From an uncultured Flavobacteriales bacterium (GTDB lineage: Bacteria; Bacteroidota; Bacteroidia; Flavobacteriales; Crocinitomicaceae): 64,000 nucleotides of DNA. Numbering within the stretch: position 1 is the first letter of the stretch; each line of letters begins with the position of its first letter. Under the pieces are notes generated by a model. That model saw nothing but the letters and a program-made list of their open reading frames with translations, had not been told where the DNA came from and did not search any database. Positions 43,262 to 52,817 of the stretch are shown one piece after another. The position numbers and the translations under genes are program-made. The DNA is taken from the NCBI GenBank assembly GCA_946480815.1, contig CAMLLB010000012.1, positions 1 to 64,000 of the forward strand, given 5' to 3'.

Positions 43262-45070
43262 ATGGCAGCTCACGAAGCACACGCACATCACGACGCTCAT
43301 GGACATCACCACCATGAAGAAGGTTTTATTTCTAAATATATTTTTAGTCAGGACCATAAAATGATTGGAAAGCAGTTCTTAATGACTGCTGTATTTATGG
43401 GAGTAGTGGCGATGTTACTATCGATCTTGTTCCGTATTCAGTTGGCTTGGCCAGGTGAGGAATCAGATTTCTTGTCATTTTTCCTGGGTGAAACCTGGGC
43501 TCCGGGAGGTGTAATGAAAGAAAGTATGTACTTAGGATTGGTTACGATCCACGGTACGATCATGGTATTCTTCTTGTTGACAGGTGGATTGTCAGGTACT
43601 TTCTCCAACTTACTTATTCCGTTGCAAATTGGTGCGCGTGATATGGCTTCAGGTTTCCTGAACATGTTGTCATACTGGATGTTCCTGATCTCTTCATTGA
43701 TCATGTTGTTCTCTTTGTTCATTGAAACAGGACCGGCATCTTCAGGTTGGACGATCTATCCTCCGTTATCTGCATTGCCTCAGGCAATCGAAGGTTCCGG
43801 TTTGGGTATGACATTGTGGTTGGTTTCAATGACTATCTTCATTGCATCTTCTTTGTTAGGTTCATTGAACTACATCGTAACGATCTTCAACTTGCGTACA
43901 AAAGGAATGAAAATGACTCGTTTGCCATTGACAATCTGGGCATTCTTCATTACTGCAATCTTAGGGGTATTGTCTTTCCCGGTTTTATTGTCAGCAGCAT
44001 TGTTATTGATGATGGACCGTTTGGCAGGAACTTCTTTCTACCTTTCTGATATCATTGTTGGTTCTGAAATGTTGGAAAACCATGGTGGATCGCCATTATT
44101 GTACCAACACTTATTCTGGTTCTTAGGTCACCCGGAGGTATATATCGTATTATTACCTGCATTGGGTCTGACGTCGGAGATTATCTCTACGAACTCACGT
44201 AAACCGATCTTCGGTTACCGTGCGATGATCGGTTCGATCCTTGCAATTGGTTTCTTATCGTTCATTGTATGGGGTCACCACATGTTTATTACAGGTATGA
44301 ACCCGTTCATCGGATCCGTATTCGTATTTACAACCTTGTTGATTGCGATTCCTTCTGCTGTAAAAGTGTTTAACTACATTACAACAATCTGGAGAGGGTC
44401 GAACATCTACACTCCTGCAATGTTGTTCTCAATAGGATTGGTTTCTACGTTCATTACAGGTGGTGTTACAGGTATTATTCTTGCTGACTCTGCTTTGGAT
44501 ATCGCAGTTCACGATACCTACTTCGTTGTAGCTCACTTCCACATTGTAATGGGTATGTCGGCAGTATTCGGAATGTTTGCCGGTGTTTATCACTGGTTCC
44601 CTAAAATGTACGGACGTATGCTGAATACGCGTTTAGGATACGCTCACTTCTGGGTAACGATCGTTGGAGCATACGGAGTATTCTTCCCGATGCACTTCGT
44701 TGGACTAGCAGGAGCTCCTCGCCGTTATTACGATTACTCTGTTTACGGTGATTTTGATAAGCCTACACAAGACATGATCATGGACTTGAATGTGATTGTT
44801 ACTGTGTTCGCGATCATCGCAGCATTCGGTCAGTTGATTTTCTTATTCAACTTCTTCTACAGTATTTACAGAGGTCCGAGAGCGGTTCAAAACCCTTGGA
44901 GATCCAATACACTTGAATGGACAACTCCGGTTGTACACGTTCACGGTAACTGGCCGGGAGCAATTCCTGAAGTTCACCGTTGGCCTTATGATTACTCTAA
45001 GCCGGGAGCAGAGGAAGACTTTATTTCTCAGATTGTTCCTTTAGCTGAAGGCGAAGAAGGAGATCACTAG
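43262..45070 (+). CDS. coxA: Cytochrome c oxidase subunit I
   Basis: 602-aa haem-copper oxidase core with about twelve membrane helices, reducing O2 to water. Seen: GTIMVFFLLTGG near residue 100 (haem a His region), LFWFLGHPEVYIVLLPALGL near 285 (CuB His and Tyr, A-family pattern), WGHHMF near 337, and HDTYFVVAHFHIVMGM near 417 with haem ligands. The N-terminus is unusually His-rich (HAHHDAHGHHHHEEG). No subunit III or IV follows; the operon ends with a terminator. Confidence 0.95.
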   Translation: MAAHEAHAHHDAHGHHHHEEGFISKYIFSQDHKMIGKQFLMTAVFMGVVAMLLSILFRIQLAWPGEESDFLSFFLGETWAPGGVMKESMYLGLVTIHGTIMVFFLLTGGLSGTFSNLLIPLQIGARDMASGFLNMLSYWMFLISSLIMLFSLFIETGPASSGWTIYPPLSALPQAIEGSGLGMTLWLVSMTIFIASSLLGSLNYIVTIFNLRTKGMKMTRLPLTIWAFFITAILGVLSFPVLLSAALLLMMDRLAGTSFYLSDIIVGSEMLENHGGSPLLYQHLFWFLGHPEVYIVLLPALGLTSEIISTNSRKPIFGYRAMIGSILAIGFLSFIVWGHHMFITGMNPFIGSVFVFTTLLIAIPSAVKVFNYITTIWRGSNIYTPAMLFSIGLVSTFITGGVTGIILADSALDIAVHDTYFVVAHFHIVMGMSAVFGMFAGVYHWFPKMYGRMLNTRLGYAHFWVTIVGAYGVFFPMHFVGLAGAPRRYYDYSVYGDFDKPTQDMIMDLNVIVTVFAIIAAFGQLIFLFNFFYSIYRGPRAVQNPWRSNTLEWTTPVVHVHGNWPGAIPEVHRWPYDYSKPGAEEDFISQIVPLAEGEEGDH

Positions 45071-45088
45071 AAATTTGATAGATATTAG

Positions 45089-45117
45089 AAGGCGGTTCGG
45101 AAGAGTCGCCTTTTTTA
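45089..45117 (+). terminator. Terminator of the act-cox operon
   Basis: AAGGCG, a 12-nt loop, CGCC and TTTTTT, 18 bp after the coxA stop. Confidence 0.85.
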
Positions 45118-45119
45118 TT

Positions 45120-45147
45120 AACCACATAGTTCACATAGAACACATAG
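45120..45147. repeat. Left inverted repeat around the GxxExxY gene
   Basis: AACCACATAGTTCACATAGA continuing with ACACATAG. The reverse complement at 45611-45639 matches it at 25 of 28 positions. Confidence 0.8.
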
Positions 45148-45200
45148 CTATGTCACTGATTTTTTTTATATTAAGTATATAATCCATTATTCACACTAAT

Positions 45201-45608
45201 ATGACAAAATCTTACTTAGATCAATTGACCTATGAAATCATTGGAGCTGCTATCGAGGTTCATACACAATTGGGGCCAGGTCTGCTTGAAAGCATTTATC
45301 ATGAATGCATGAAAATCGAATTGGCTAATAGAGATATAAAGTTCAAAACAGAAATGTCTGTTCCCATTTTCTATAGTAAGCGAAAGCTCGAAACCATATT
45401 AAGATGTGATCTATATGTTGAAGACTCTATTGTCGTTGAGTTAAAGGCAGCAAAATCCATTGAACCTATATTTGAAGCACAGTTGCTAACCTATATGAGG
45501 CTTTTGGATTCTCCCAAAGGGGTTCTCATTAACTTTAATTGTATGAGTATATTCCATGGAGGCCAGAAAACCCTCGTAAGTGACAAGTATCGAATGCTTT
45601 TGGAATAA
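45201..45608 (+). CDS. GxxExxY family protein
   Basis: 135-aa protein of the GxxExxY family (name from its GLLESIY motif near residue 29). Seen: IIGAAIEVHTQLGPGLLESI, then DLYVEDSIVVELKAAKSI near 75, with the D..V-ELKA pattern typical of PD-(D/E)xK nucleases. That suggests a nuclease-like fold, though no activity is known for this family. End: QLLTYMRLLDSPKGVLINF. It is a single gene bracketed by inverted word repeats, so it looks like a self-contained, possibly mobile, cassette set between two housekeeping operons. Confidence 0.85.
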   Translation: MTKSYLDQLTYEIIGAAIEVHTQLGPGLLESIYHECMKIELANRDIKFKTEMSVPIFYSKRKLETILRCDLYVEDSIVVELKAAKSIEPIFEAQLLTYMRLLDSPKGVLINFNCMSIFHGGQKTLVSDKYRMLLE

Positions 45609-45610
45609 AA

Positions 45611-45639
45611 ACTATGTGTCCTATGTGCTCTATGTGGTT
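45611..45639. repeat. Right inverted repeat around the GxxExxY gene
   Basis: ACTATGTGTCCTATGTGCTC and on to GTGGTT. It begins 2 bp after the stop codon. Confidence 0.8.
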
Positions 45640-45655
45640 CATGAAGATGATTTTG

Positions 45656-45663
45656 TATTTTTG
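45656..45663 (+). promoter_or_regulatory. Promoter -7 box of ruvB
   Basis: TATTTTTG, 9 nt before the ruvB ATG; only a few nt of leader are expected. Confidence 0.6.
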
Positions 45664-45672
45664 TAACTGTAC

Positions 45673-46692
45673 ATGGAAGAATCATTCGACTATAGATCCG
45701 AAGTATCGAATCCTGAAAAGGAATACGATAAAGTATTGCGCCCGAAATTATTAAATGATTTTGCCGGCCAGCCTCAGGTTGTTGAGAATCTGGAGATCTT
45801 TGTTAAAGCGGCTGTGCAGCGTGACGAACCATTGGATCACGTTTTACTTCATGGCCCTCCGGGACTTGGAAAAACAACTTTGGCGAATATTATTGCGAAT
45901 GAGTTGAATGTCGGGTTTAAAGTGACCAGCGGGCCTGTTTTGGATAAACCGGGTGATCTTGCGGGACTTTTGACCAATCTAAGTAAGGGAGATGTGCTTT
46001 TCATCGATGAGATCCATCGTTTGAGTCCTGTTGTGGAAGAATATCTGTATTCAGCTATGGAAGATTACTGCATCGATATTTTAATTGATTCTGGAGCGAA
46101 TGCACGGACCGTACAGATCAGTTTGAACCCATTTACGCTGATTGGTGCTACAACGCGTTCAGGATTGCTTACGGCACCTTTAAGAGCCCGTTTTGGGATC
46201 AATTCCCGTTTGGAATATTACAATGTTGAAACGCTGGCTTCCATTGTTGAGCGTTCGGCAGAATTATTGAATATCCCGATCCAGGAACAGGCAGCTTTTG
46301 AAATTTCAAGAAGAAGTCGTGGTACTCCACGGATTGCGAATGCCATTTTGCGCCGGGTACGTGATTTTGCACAGGTAAAAGGTGATGGAACAATCACATT
46401 GGCAATCACGCAGCACGCTTTGGACGCATTGAATGTAGATAAATACGGTTTGGACGAGATGGATAATCGTATTTTGAAAACCCTGATAGATAAATTCAAA
46501 GGCGGACCGGTCGGATTGACAACCATTGCGACTGCTATCGGGGAAAATGCCGGTACCCTGGAAGAAGTATATGAACCGTTTTTGATCCAGGAAGGATTTT
46601 TAATGCGAACACCAAGAGGACGAAAGGCTACTGAAAAAGCATTTAAACACCTGGGAGTTGAGATGGGCTGGCAACAAGGAGGGTTATTCTGA
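45673..46692 (+). CDS. ruvB: Holliday junction branch-migration helicase RuvB
   Basis: 339-aa AAA+ motor that, with RuvA, drives branch migration of Holliday junctions. Seen: [15 protein letters not shown] (Walker A near 60), [12 protein letters not shown] (Walker B), [20 protein letters not shown] (sensor I and Arg finger), and the C-terminal winged helix ending [29 protein letters not shown]. Full length. Immediately after the GxxExxY cassette. Confidence 0.97.
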   Translation: MEESFDYRSEVSNPEKEYDKVLRPKLLNDFAGQPQVVENLEIFVKAAVQRDEPLDHVLLHGPPGLGKTTLANIIANELNVGFKVTSGPVLDKPGDLAGLLTNLSKGDVLFIDEIHRLSPVVEEYLYSAMEDYCIDILIDSGANARTVQISLNPFTLIGATTRSGLLTAPLRARFGINSRLEYYNVETLASIVERSAELLNIPIQEQAAFEISRRSRGTPRIANAILRRVRDFAQVKGDGTITLAITQHALDALNVDKYGLDEMDNRILKTLIDKFKGGPVGLTTIATAIGENAGTLEEVYEPFLIQEGFLMRTPRGRKATEKAFKHLGVEMGWQQGGLF

Positions 46693-46763
46693 CAGTCTTC
46701 GTTATATAACGAAATCATAAAAATAGGATATCATGTTTTTATGATTGATTTTTAAAAAGGATA

Positions 46764-46797
46764 AATGTAGGGAGCAAAAATTTTTGCTCCCTACATT
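46764..46797. terminator. Perfect 34-bp palindrome
   Basis: AATGTAGGGAGCAAAAA and its exact inverted copy, 2 bp past the stop of the minus-strand gene ending at 46800 and about 70 bp past ruvB. Fifth member of the gene-end palindrome group. Confidence 0.75.
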
Positions 46798-46799
46798 AT

Positions 46800-47588
46800 T
46801 TATAAATATTGGTTTGCCACCAACCATTTAACTATGCGCTCCAGCACCAATTGGTTACGATCGATAGCAGATGCACTGAATTTAACATTGTCTGCTGATG
46901 CAATAGGAACTACCCGCTTTGAGTTATCCTTCATTGTGTGCATCTCACAGTTTTGAGCATTATTACCACCCGTAAATGTGGCTTTGGCAATCGTTACCCC
47001 GGAAGGCAATTTAAATTCATAAGTATCATTCCCTGTACTTTTAACACTGATATCCCTGAAACTTCCGATTATTTTGGAGTCCTGCTCGATGTTCTTGTCT
47101 TCTTTTAAGTTAATAGGCCAGTTTTTGTTTCGGCCCACAAGCGTGTAATCCATGGCGATCTTTGGTGCTTTGCCTTTTTTGGCGATGAATTCCTGTACTT
47201 TTTTCTCGTCTAGTTTTCCATCGACAAAAATGCCGCTTTTTCCCAGTAATTTAGCGAACGATTTTTCAGTTCCCATTTTGGCTACCATGAAAATTCCAAT
47301 TTGATTAGCCGTTAAGAACGTAATACGGTAATAATGGTCCATATTGTTATTGGGATCCTGTTCAAACTCTCCGGCATAAGCCGCGATGATCAATTTTTCC
47401 CCGTCCATTGAGCTTACTTCAAACGTGCTGGTAAGCCCTATGTTTTCAGTGTCTTTGATTTTGGTAATTTTTGCTACATCAGTACCATCAATCGTTAAAA
47501 GACCGTCTACGTAAGTATACTCTGATTTTTGGGCTAATAAAGAGAATGCTCCGAATATGGTAAGCATCATTAAAAAGTATTTCTTCAT
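46800..47588 (-). CDS. Exported protein of unknown function
   Basis: 262-aa protein with a signal peptide (MKKYFLMMLTIFGAFSLLAQ). No named domain recognised. The mature part has many short strands (YTYVDGLLTIDGTDVAKIT, NDTYEFKLPSGVTIAKATF) and a helical Lys-rich middle (KLDEKKVQEFIAKKGKAPK). Probably periplasmic or outer-membrane-associated. Single gene, with the palindrome at its end. Confidence 0.7.
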   Translation of the reverse strand: MKKYFLMMLTIFGAFSLLAQKSEYTYVDGLLTIDGTDVAKITKIKDTENIGLTSTFEVSSMDGEKLIIAAYAGEFEQDPNNNMDHYYRITFLTANQIGIFMVAKMGTEKSFAKLLGKSGIFVDGKLDEKKVQEFIAKKGKAPKIAMDYTLVGRNKNWPINLKEDKNIEQDSKIIGSFRDISVKSTGNDTYEFKLPSGVTIAKATFTGGNNAQNCEMHTMKDNSKRVVPIASADNVKFSASAIDRNQLVLERIVKWLVANQYL

Positions 47589-47774
47589 AAATAAAATTTT
47601 TGTTGTGACTACTTACACTCAACCAGTTAAAGTGTTCAATAAAGATACGGAAACAATTTATTATCAGCTGGTTAATGACTTATCCGGAATGTTTCAATCA
47701 ATAGTTAGTATCGGATTTTGTTGTTTTCAAAAGTCAATCGGTATGACTAATTTTATTTAGTGTACCCGATATTG

Positions 47775-47782
47775 TAATTTTG
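47775..47782 (+). promoter_or_regulatory. Promoter -7 box of queG, leaderless
   Basis: TAATTTTG ends 4 nt before the GTG at 47787 and supports that start codon. Confidence 0.65.
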
Positions 47783-47786
47783 CTCT

Positions 47787-48722
47787 GTGTATAAACAGTT
47801 GATTCGAACTAAAGCGGAAGAGTTGGGCTTTCTTCATGTGGGTTTTTCAAAAGCAGGTTTCCTGGCATCTGAAGAACCCCGACTTATCAATTGGCTGAAA
47901 GCAGAAAAGCATGGAAAAATGTCCTATATGGAAAATCATTTTGACATGCGGCTCGATACACGCTTGTTGGTTCCCGGGGCAAAAACGGTAATTTCTTTAG
48001 CTTACAATTACTTCCCAAAGACAACGCAACGAAACGATGTATTCCAGATCTCCAAGTATGCATATGGAAAAGATTATCACGATGTAGTTCGTGCGAAACT
48101 GAAACAATTGGTTTCCGAACTGCAACAGGAAATCGGGGAAATAGAAGGGCGTGTTTTTGTTGACAGTGCACCGATCCTTGAAAAAGCCTGGGCTGAAAAA
48201 AGCGGTTTAGGCTGGGTAGGGAAAAACGGAAATTTAATTCAACCGAAAACAGGCTCCTTTTTCTTTCTTGCGGAGATCATTTGTGATTTGGAAATCGAGC
48301 CCGACGGCCCGATCCGCGATTACTGCGGTAGCTGTACCAAATGCATTGATGCCTGTCCGACAGATGCGATCGAAGCACCATACATAGTAAACGGATCCAA
48401 GTGTATTTCCTATGCCACTATTGAACTGAAGGACGCGGATCTCCCGGAACTGTTTCGTGGCAATATGAACAATTGGATATACGGATGTGACATCTGTCAA
48501 GATGTATGTCCCTGGAATCGCTTTTCGAAACCACATTCCGAACCGGAGTTTGAACCCAAGCAGGAGATACTGAACTTTTCGGATCAGGACTGGCTTGAAT
48601 TAAATGAGTTGACTTTTCAATCTCTTTTCAAAGGAAGTGCTGTCAAGAGAACCAAGTTTTCCGGGTTGAAAAGGAATATCCTTTTTGTCAATTCCACAAC
48701 TGAGTTTCCTGAAAAAAAGTGA
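47787..48722 (+). CDS. queG: Epoxyqueuosine reductase
   Basis: 311-aa cobalamin- and Fe-S-dependent enzyme for the last step of queuosine modification of tRNA (epoxyqueuosine to queuosine). Seen: N-terminal [10 protein letters not shown] near 68, [30 protein letters not shown] near 117-146 (cobalamin region), and two ferredoxin-type clusters [12 protein letters not shown] near 183 and [11 protein letters not shown] near 235. GTG start, consistent with the -7 box and a leaderless mRNA. No other que gene nearby. Confidence 0.95.
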   Translation: MYKQLIRTKAEELGFLHVGFSKAGFLASEEPRLINWLKAEKHGKMSYMENHFDMRLDTRLLVPGAKTVISLAYNYFPKTTQRNDVFQISKYAYGKDYHDVVRAKLKQLVSELQQEIGEIEGRVFVDSAPILEKAWAEKSGLGWVGKNGNLIQPKTGSFFFLAEIICDLEIEPDGPIRDYCGSCTKCIDACPTDAIEAPYIVNGSKCISYATIELKDADLPELFRGNMNNWIYGCDICQDVCPWNRFSKPHSEPEFEPKQEILNFSDQDWLELNELTFQSLFKGSAVKRTKFSGLKRNILFVNSTTEFPEKK

Positions 48723-48792
48723 TTTGGTTCATTTTATTTTAACATTGAATTAAACCTTTGGTAATAAGTTGTATCAAAGAGAAAACTACAAC

Positions 48793-51057
48793 ATGAAACA
48801 AACTATCTTATTACCCGTGCTTATATGCACTCTTTTTGCGGGATATTCACAGGCACAAGGATTTTACGATCGCTCAACCGTTCAGAAAATAGAGATCTTC
48901 TTTGGTTTTTCGGATTGGGACACTCAGCTGGATGCACTTGCCACAACTACAGAAGACTATTTGCTGGCGGATTCTGTCCGGATAAATGGAACTGCATATG
49001 ACAGTGTGGGAGTGAAGTACAAGGGAAACAGTTCTTACAATCAGAATAATAACAAGAACCCGCTCCACATTGAACTGGATTATGTTCACGGAAGTTATGA
49101 CTATCAGGGTTATACAGACATCAAGCTCCAGAACGGCTATCAGGATCCGTCCATGATCCGGGAAGTACTGGCTTATGCAATCCTGGAACAATACATGGAT
49201 TGTCCGAAAGCGAATTTCGCGAATGTATATATCAATGGAACTTTACGGGGAGTGTATTCCAATGCAGAATCGATTAATTCTAAGTTCAATGGGGAACATT
49301 ACTTCACCTCAGACGGGAGCTTTTTCAAATGCAACCCGATAGGTGGTGCAGGACCCGGGGCAAGTATCAATCCCGACCTGAAGTATCTCGGTACAGATAG
49401 TTCATCATATGCAAATGGCTATGAATTGAAATCGGATTACGGATGGAATGACCTGGTAGATTTGATCAATACACTGAACAATAATTTTGCAGCCATTGAA
49501 AGCAAATTGGATCTGGACCGTGCAATCTGGATGCTTGCTTACAATAATGTATTGGTAAACCTGGATTCATACTCGGGAGCTTTCCGTCAAAATTACTACT
49601 TGTATAAGGATTTGAATGATCGTTTCGTACCTACCGTATGGGACTTGAATATGAGTTTTGCGGGTTTCCCCGGAGGCCCTACACAAGGACAATCCTATAC
49701 AGCAACAACCCTTGATCCTTTTTCAAACAGCACATCTGCGAACCATCCGTTGATTCAGAAGATCATGGCGAACCCGATGTATAAACGCATGTACATGGCC
49801 CATTTACGAACCATTGTACAGGAAATCTTTGATTCAGGTGATTACCTGACAACAGCCAGTACTTTACGAACAACAATTGACGCCTCTGTTCAGGCGGACC
49901 CATATAAATTCTATACTTATACACAGTTCCAGAATGGGTTGACAACTTCTGTAACAGGTGGCGGACCTGGTGGAGCATCCATTCCGGGAATACAGCAATT
50001 GATGGATGCGCGTGTTTCGTTTTTTGAATCCAATGCTGATTACCTGTTGTCGGCTCCTGCAATTACTTCGTATGCAGTAAGTAATAATGCTCCAAACTAT
50101 GGAGAAACAGTGACTATCACTGCAGTATGTTCCAATGAGACCACGGTTTATCTTGGATATCGTTTGGAACACCCCTTGCGTTTCAATCGCGTTCAGATGT
50201 TTGATGATGGCGCGCACAATGACGGAGCGGCAGGCGATCATGTGTATGGAGCAGATGTAGCTTTAAACGGAATTGTATTGGAATACTACATTTACGCAGA
50301 AAATGCAAATGCGGGGATCTTCAGTCCTGCACGTGCGGAACATGAATTCCATTCCGTGAATGTTACCATTGTTCTGCCGGCGGTGGGTGACATTGTAATC
50401 AATGAGTTTATGGCAGATAACGGGTCAACAGCGTACGACTCAAACGGTGAGAATGACGATTGGGTGGAACTGTACAATCACACTTCTGTAGCAAAGGACC
50501 TTTCCGGGTTGTACCTGACAGATGATATTACGAATCTGACCAAGTGGCAGATCCCACTGGGAACGGCTGTTAATGCAAACGATGTATTGATTGTCTGGAC
50601 AGATGACGATTCGGAGCAAAGTGGATTACACGCCAGCTTCAAATTGAGTGCTGTCGGGGAATCTGTTATTCTTTCGGATGGAAACACTATTTATGACCAG
50701 GTTGATTTCGGACAGCAAACAACCGATGTTTCATACGCACGTTGTCCTGATGGCGGAACGTTTACATTTACAAGCCCAACGTTTGATGCTTTGAATAATT
50801 GTGCTTTAGGTCTTGATGAAGAAACTGCCTTTACACTACTGGTTTACCCGAATCCAAGCCATTCGAATTTCACAATTCAAAGTGATGTTAAGGGATTGTA
50901 TGAAGTAGTTGATCTATTGGGCCGTCAGATTGTAAGCGGATCGCTTGACGGAACTCCTGTTTCGCTCGATGCACAGGACTGGCAAACTGGAAATTACCTG
51001 ATGCGGGTTCAGGATGCATCCGGAAATTTCAAAACCATTCAATTAATTAAGAATTAA
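48793..51057 (+). CDS. CotH-like kinase protein with T9SS sorting domain
   Basis: 754-aa exported protein. Signal peptide MKQTILLPVLICTLFAGYSQAQ; the frame opens 8 codons earlier at a TTG, but this ATG begins the signal. A CotH-type domain (about 30-400) includes VGVKYKGNSSYNQNNNKNPL and a late FVPTVWDLNMSF; CotH proteins are atypical protein kinases that use ATP to phosphorylate spore coat proteins in Bacillus. Then comes a lamin-tail domain (about 530-645, GDIVINEFMADNGS...) and a T9SS C-terminal domain (about 690-754, LLVYPNPSHSNFTIQS). So it is secreted by T9SS and attached to the surface. First of three exported genes. Confidence 0.88.
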   Translation: MKQTILLPVLICTLFAGYSQAQGFYDRSTVQKIEIFFGFSDWDTQLDALATTTEDYLLADSVRINGTAYDSVGVKYKGNSSYNQNNNKNPLHIELDYVHGSYDYQGYTDIKLQNGYQDPSMIREVLAYAILEQYMDCPKANFANVYINGTLRGVYSNAESINSKFNGEHYFTSDGSFFKCNPIGGAGPGASINPDLKYLGTDSSSYANGYELKSDYGWNDLVDLINTLNNNFAAIESKLDLDRAIWMLAYNNVLVNLDSYSGAFRQNYYLYKDLNDRFVPTVWDLNMSFAGFPGGPTQGQSYTATTLDPFSNSTSANHPLIQKIMANPMYKRMYMAHLRTIVQEIFDSGDYLTTASTLRTTIDASVQADPYKFYTYTQFQNGLTTSVTGGGPGGASIPGIQQLMDARVSFFESNADYLLSAPAITSYAVSNNAPNYGETVTITAVCSNETTVYLGYRLEHPLRFNRVQMFDDGAHNDGAAGDHVYGADVALNGIVLEYYIYAENANAGIFSPARAEHEFHSVNVTIVLPAVGDIVINEFMADNGSTAYDSNGENDDWVELYNHTSVAKDLSGLYLTDDITNLTKWQIPLGTAVNANDVLIVWTDDDSEQSGLHASFKLSAVGESVILSDGNTIYDQVDFGQQTTDVSYARCPDGGTFTFTSPTFDALNNCALGLDEETAFTLLVYPNPSHSNFTIQSDVKGLYEVVDLLGRQIVSGSLDGTPVSLDAQDWQTGNYLMRVQDASGNFKTIQLIKN

Positions 51058-51184
51058 GTTGAAATTTGACTTGTTGGGAATTGAGTCAATTCAGGACAAA
51101 CCGGTTGAAAATTGAAACAGGCAACATTCAGCTTGCCTGTTTCGAGTATTTATGTTAATTTGCCCCAGCTAAAAACGTACTATT

Positions 51185-52795
51185 ATGATTCCTGAAGAAA
51201 ACGTACAGGAGCCCATTTCATTGAGTTTAACACCATACACAGGTGCCTGGACAAAGGCGGAAGCTGCACATTTATTGCGCAGAACCATGTTTGGTGCAAC
51301 ACTCACCCAGATTACACAAGCTGTAACAAATGGAATGAATGCAACTGTTGCTCAATTATTGACACTTCCAAGTGTTTCTCCACCCCTGGCTTTTCACCCG
51401 GACGAAGCAGTAACCGCCGTTGGTTCAACGTGGATCAATGATGTTTATCCTGCAAGCCCCGGCCCAACAAATAACGCACGCTTGTATTCCCTGGGAGCCT
51501 GGTTCATGCAACGAATTAACCAGCCAACAGTGAGTATACAGGAAAAAATGTGTTTGTTTTGGGACAACCATTTCGGAGTGGATGGAACCAATGAGGCGAA
51601 AGCAGTTTACGGAATGCATGAAAAGTACCGTTTGAATTGTCTTGGAAACTTTAAGCAATTGGTAAAGGACATGACCATTGATCCGATGATGCTTTTGTTC
51701 CTGAACGGTGCAACAAACAATTTGTTTTCCCCGAACGAGAATTACGCCCGCGAGTTATTGGAACTATTCACGGTAGGTAAGGGCCCGCAAGTCGGGACGG
51801 GTGACTATTCCAATTATACGGAAGCAGATGTTGCTGCCGGAGCTAAAATTTTGACCGGGTGGACAGTTGCAGATTTATACAGTACTTCAGCGAGTCAGCC
51901 ATCCAGTGTGTTTTACCCGGTATTGCACGATACGTCCAGTAAAACGTTGAGTTCGTATTTCGGATCGGCAGTTGTTACAGATGCAGGAAATACCGAATAT
52001 GCAAACTACGTAGATATCATTTTCAGTCAGCCGGATATGGCCAAATATCTGTGCCGGAAGATTTATCGCTGGTTTGTCAATTATGATCTGACTGCGAGTG
52101 TGGAAAGTACGGTGATTGCAGATATGGCGTCGACACTTAGCTCCAACAACTTTGAGGTCCTTCCCGTAATAGAGCAATTATTGAAAAGTGAACATTTTTA
52201 CGATATCTCTGTTCGTGGGGCAATGATCAAGAACCCGTTGGAGTTGTTATTCACGATGTTGAATGCATCCGGTTCGGTCCCTGGATATTCCGTTCCGGTT
52301 AATTATGAAATTTACCTGAATCTTTACTACCTGTCCCAGGTAATGGGAATGGAATACCTGAGAACTCCAAGTGTAGGAGGTTGGACAGCATATTATCAAA
52401 CTCCTGCTTTTACGCGGTTGTGGGCAAATTCCAGTTTGTTAAAACTCCGTTTTGATTTGGGAGCACTGATGACGGTGACAAACGGGATTGTAGTCAATGG
52501 AAATCCTTTCAAGCTGAATGCATTGAATTTCCTTGATAATTTAAGTTTACCATCCAGTGCGCCACAAGTAATTGACGATATTTTGACTGTCTTTACCTGT
52601 AAAGGAGTTTCTCCTACTGAAAAAATTGTTTTGAAATCCATTCTAACGAATGGTCAGCCTGATTTTGAGTGGACGATCCAATACAATGATTACCTGGCGG
52701 ATCCGGGGAATACCACAGTAAGTGGTCCGGTACGTCAACGGGTTGAATTGGTACTTTACCGATTGTTCCAGTTGCCTGAATCACAAGTAATGTAA
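51185..52795 (+). CDS. DUF1800 family protein
   Basis: 536-aa protein of the DUF1800 family. Seen: KAEAAHLLRRTMFGATLTQI near residue 25, FWDNHFGVDG near 124, FSPNENYARELLELFTVG near 182-199 and VLPVIEQLLKSEHFYD near 327. Function unknown; the family is found next to DUF1501 proteins in Bacteroidota and Planctomycetes. No N-terminal signal is apparent, so either it is cytoplasmic or the export signal is unusual. 22 bp ahead of the DUF1501 gene. Confidence 0.85.
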   Translation: MIPEENVQEPISLSLTPYTGAWTKAEAAHLLRRTMFGATLTQITQAVTNGMNATVAQLLTLPSVSPPLAFHPDEAVTAVGSTWINDVYPASPGPTNNARLYSLGAWFMQRINQPTVSIQEKMCLFWDNHFGVDGTNEAKAVYGMHEKYRLNCLGNFKQLVKDMTIDPMMLLFLNGATNNLFSPNENYARELLELFTVGKGPQVGTGDYSNYTEADVAAGAKILTGWTVADLYSTSASQPSSVFYPVLHDTSSKTLSSYFGSAVVTDAGNTEYANYVDIIFSQPDMAKYLCRKIYRWFVNYDLTASVESTVIADMASTLSSNNFEVLPVIEQLLKSEHFYDISVRGAMIKNPLELLFTMLNASGSVPGYSVPVNYEIYLNLYYLSQVMGMEYLRTPSVGGWTAYYQTPAFTRLWANSSLLKLRFDLGALMTVTNGIVVNGNPFKLNALNFLDNLSLPSSAPQVIDDILTVFTCKGVSPTEKIVLKSILTNGQPDFEWTIQYNDYLADPGNTTVSGPVRQRVELVLYRLFQLPESQVM

Positions 52796-52817
52796 GTGTA
52801 GACCAAAATCAGAAACT

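Noticed and set aside
48769..48792. TTG start adding 8 residues to the CotH-like protein
   Set aside because: The ATG at 48793 begins a perfect signal peptide; the extension would mask it.
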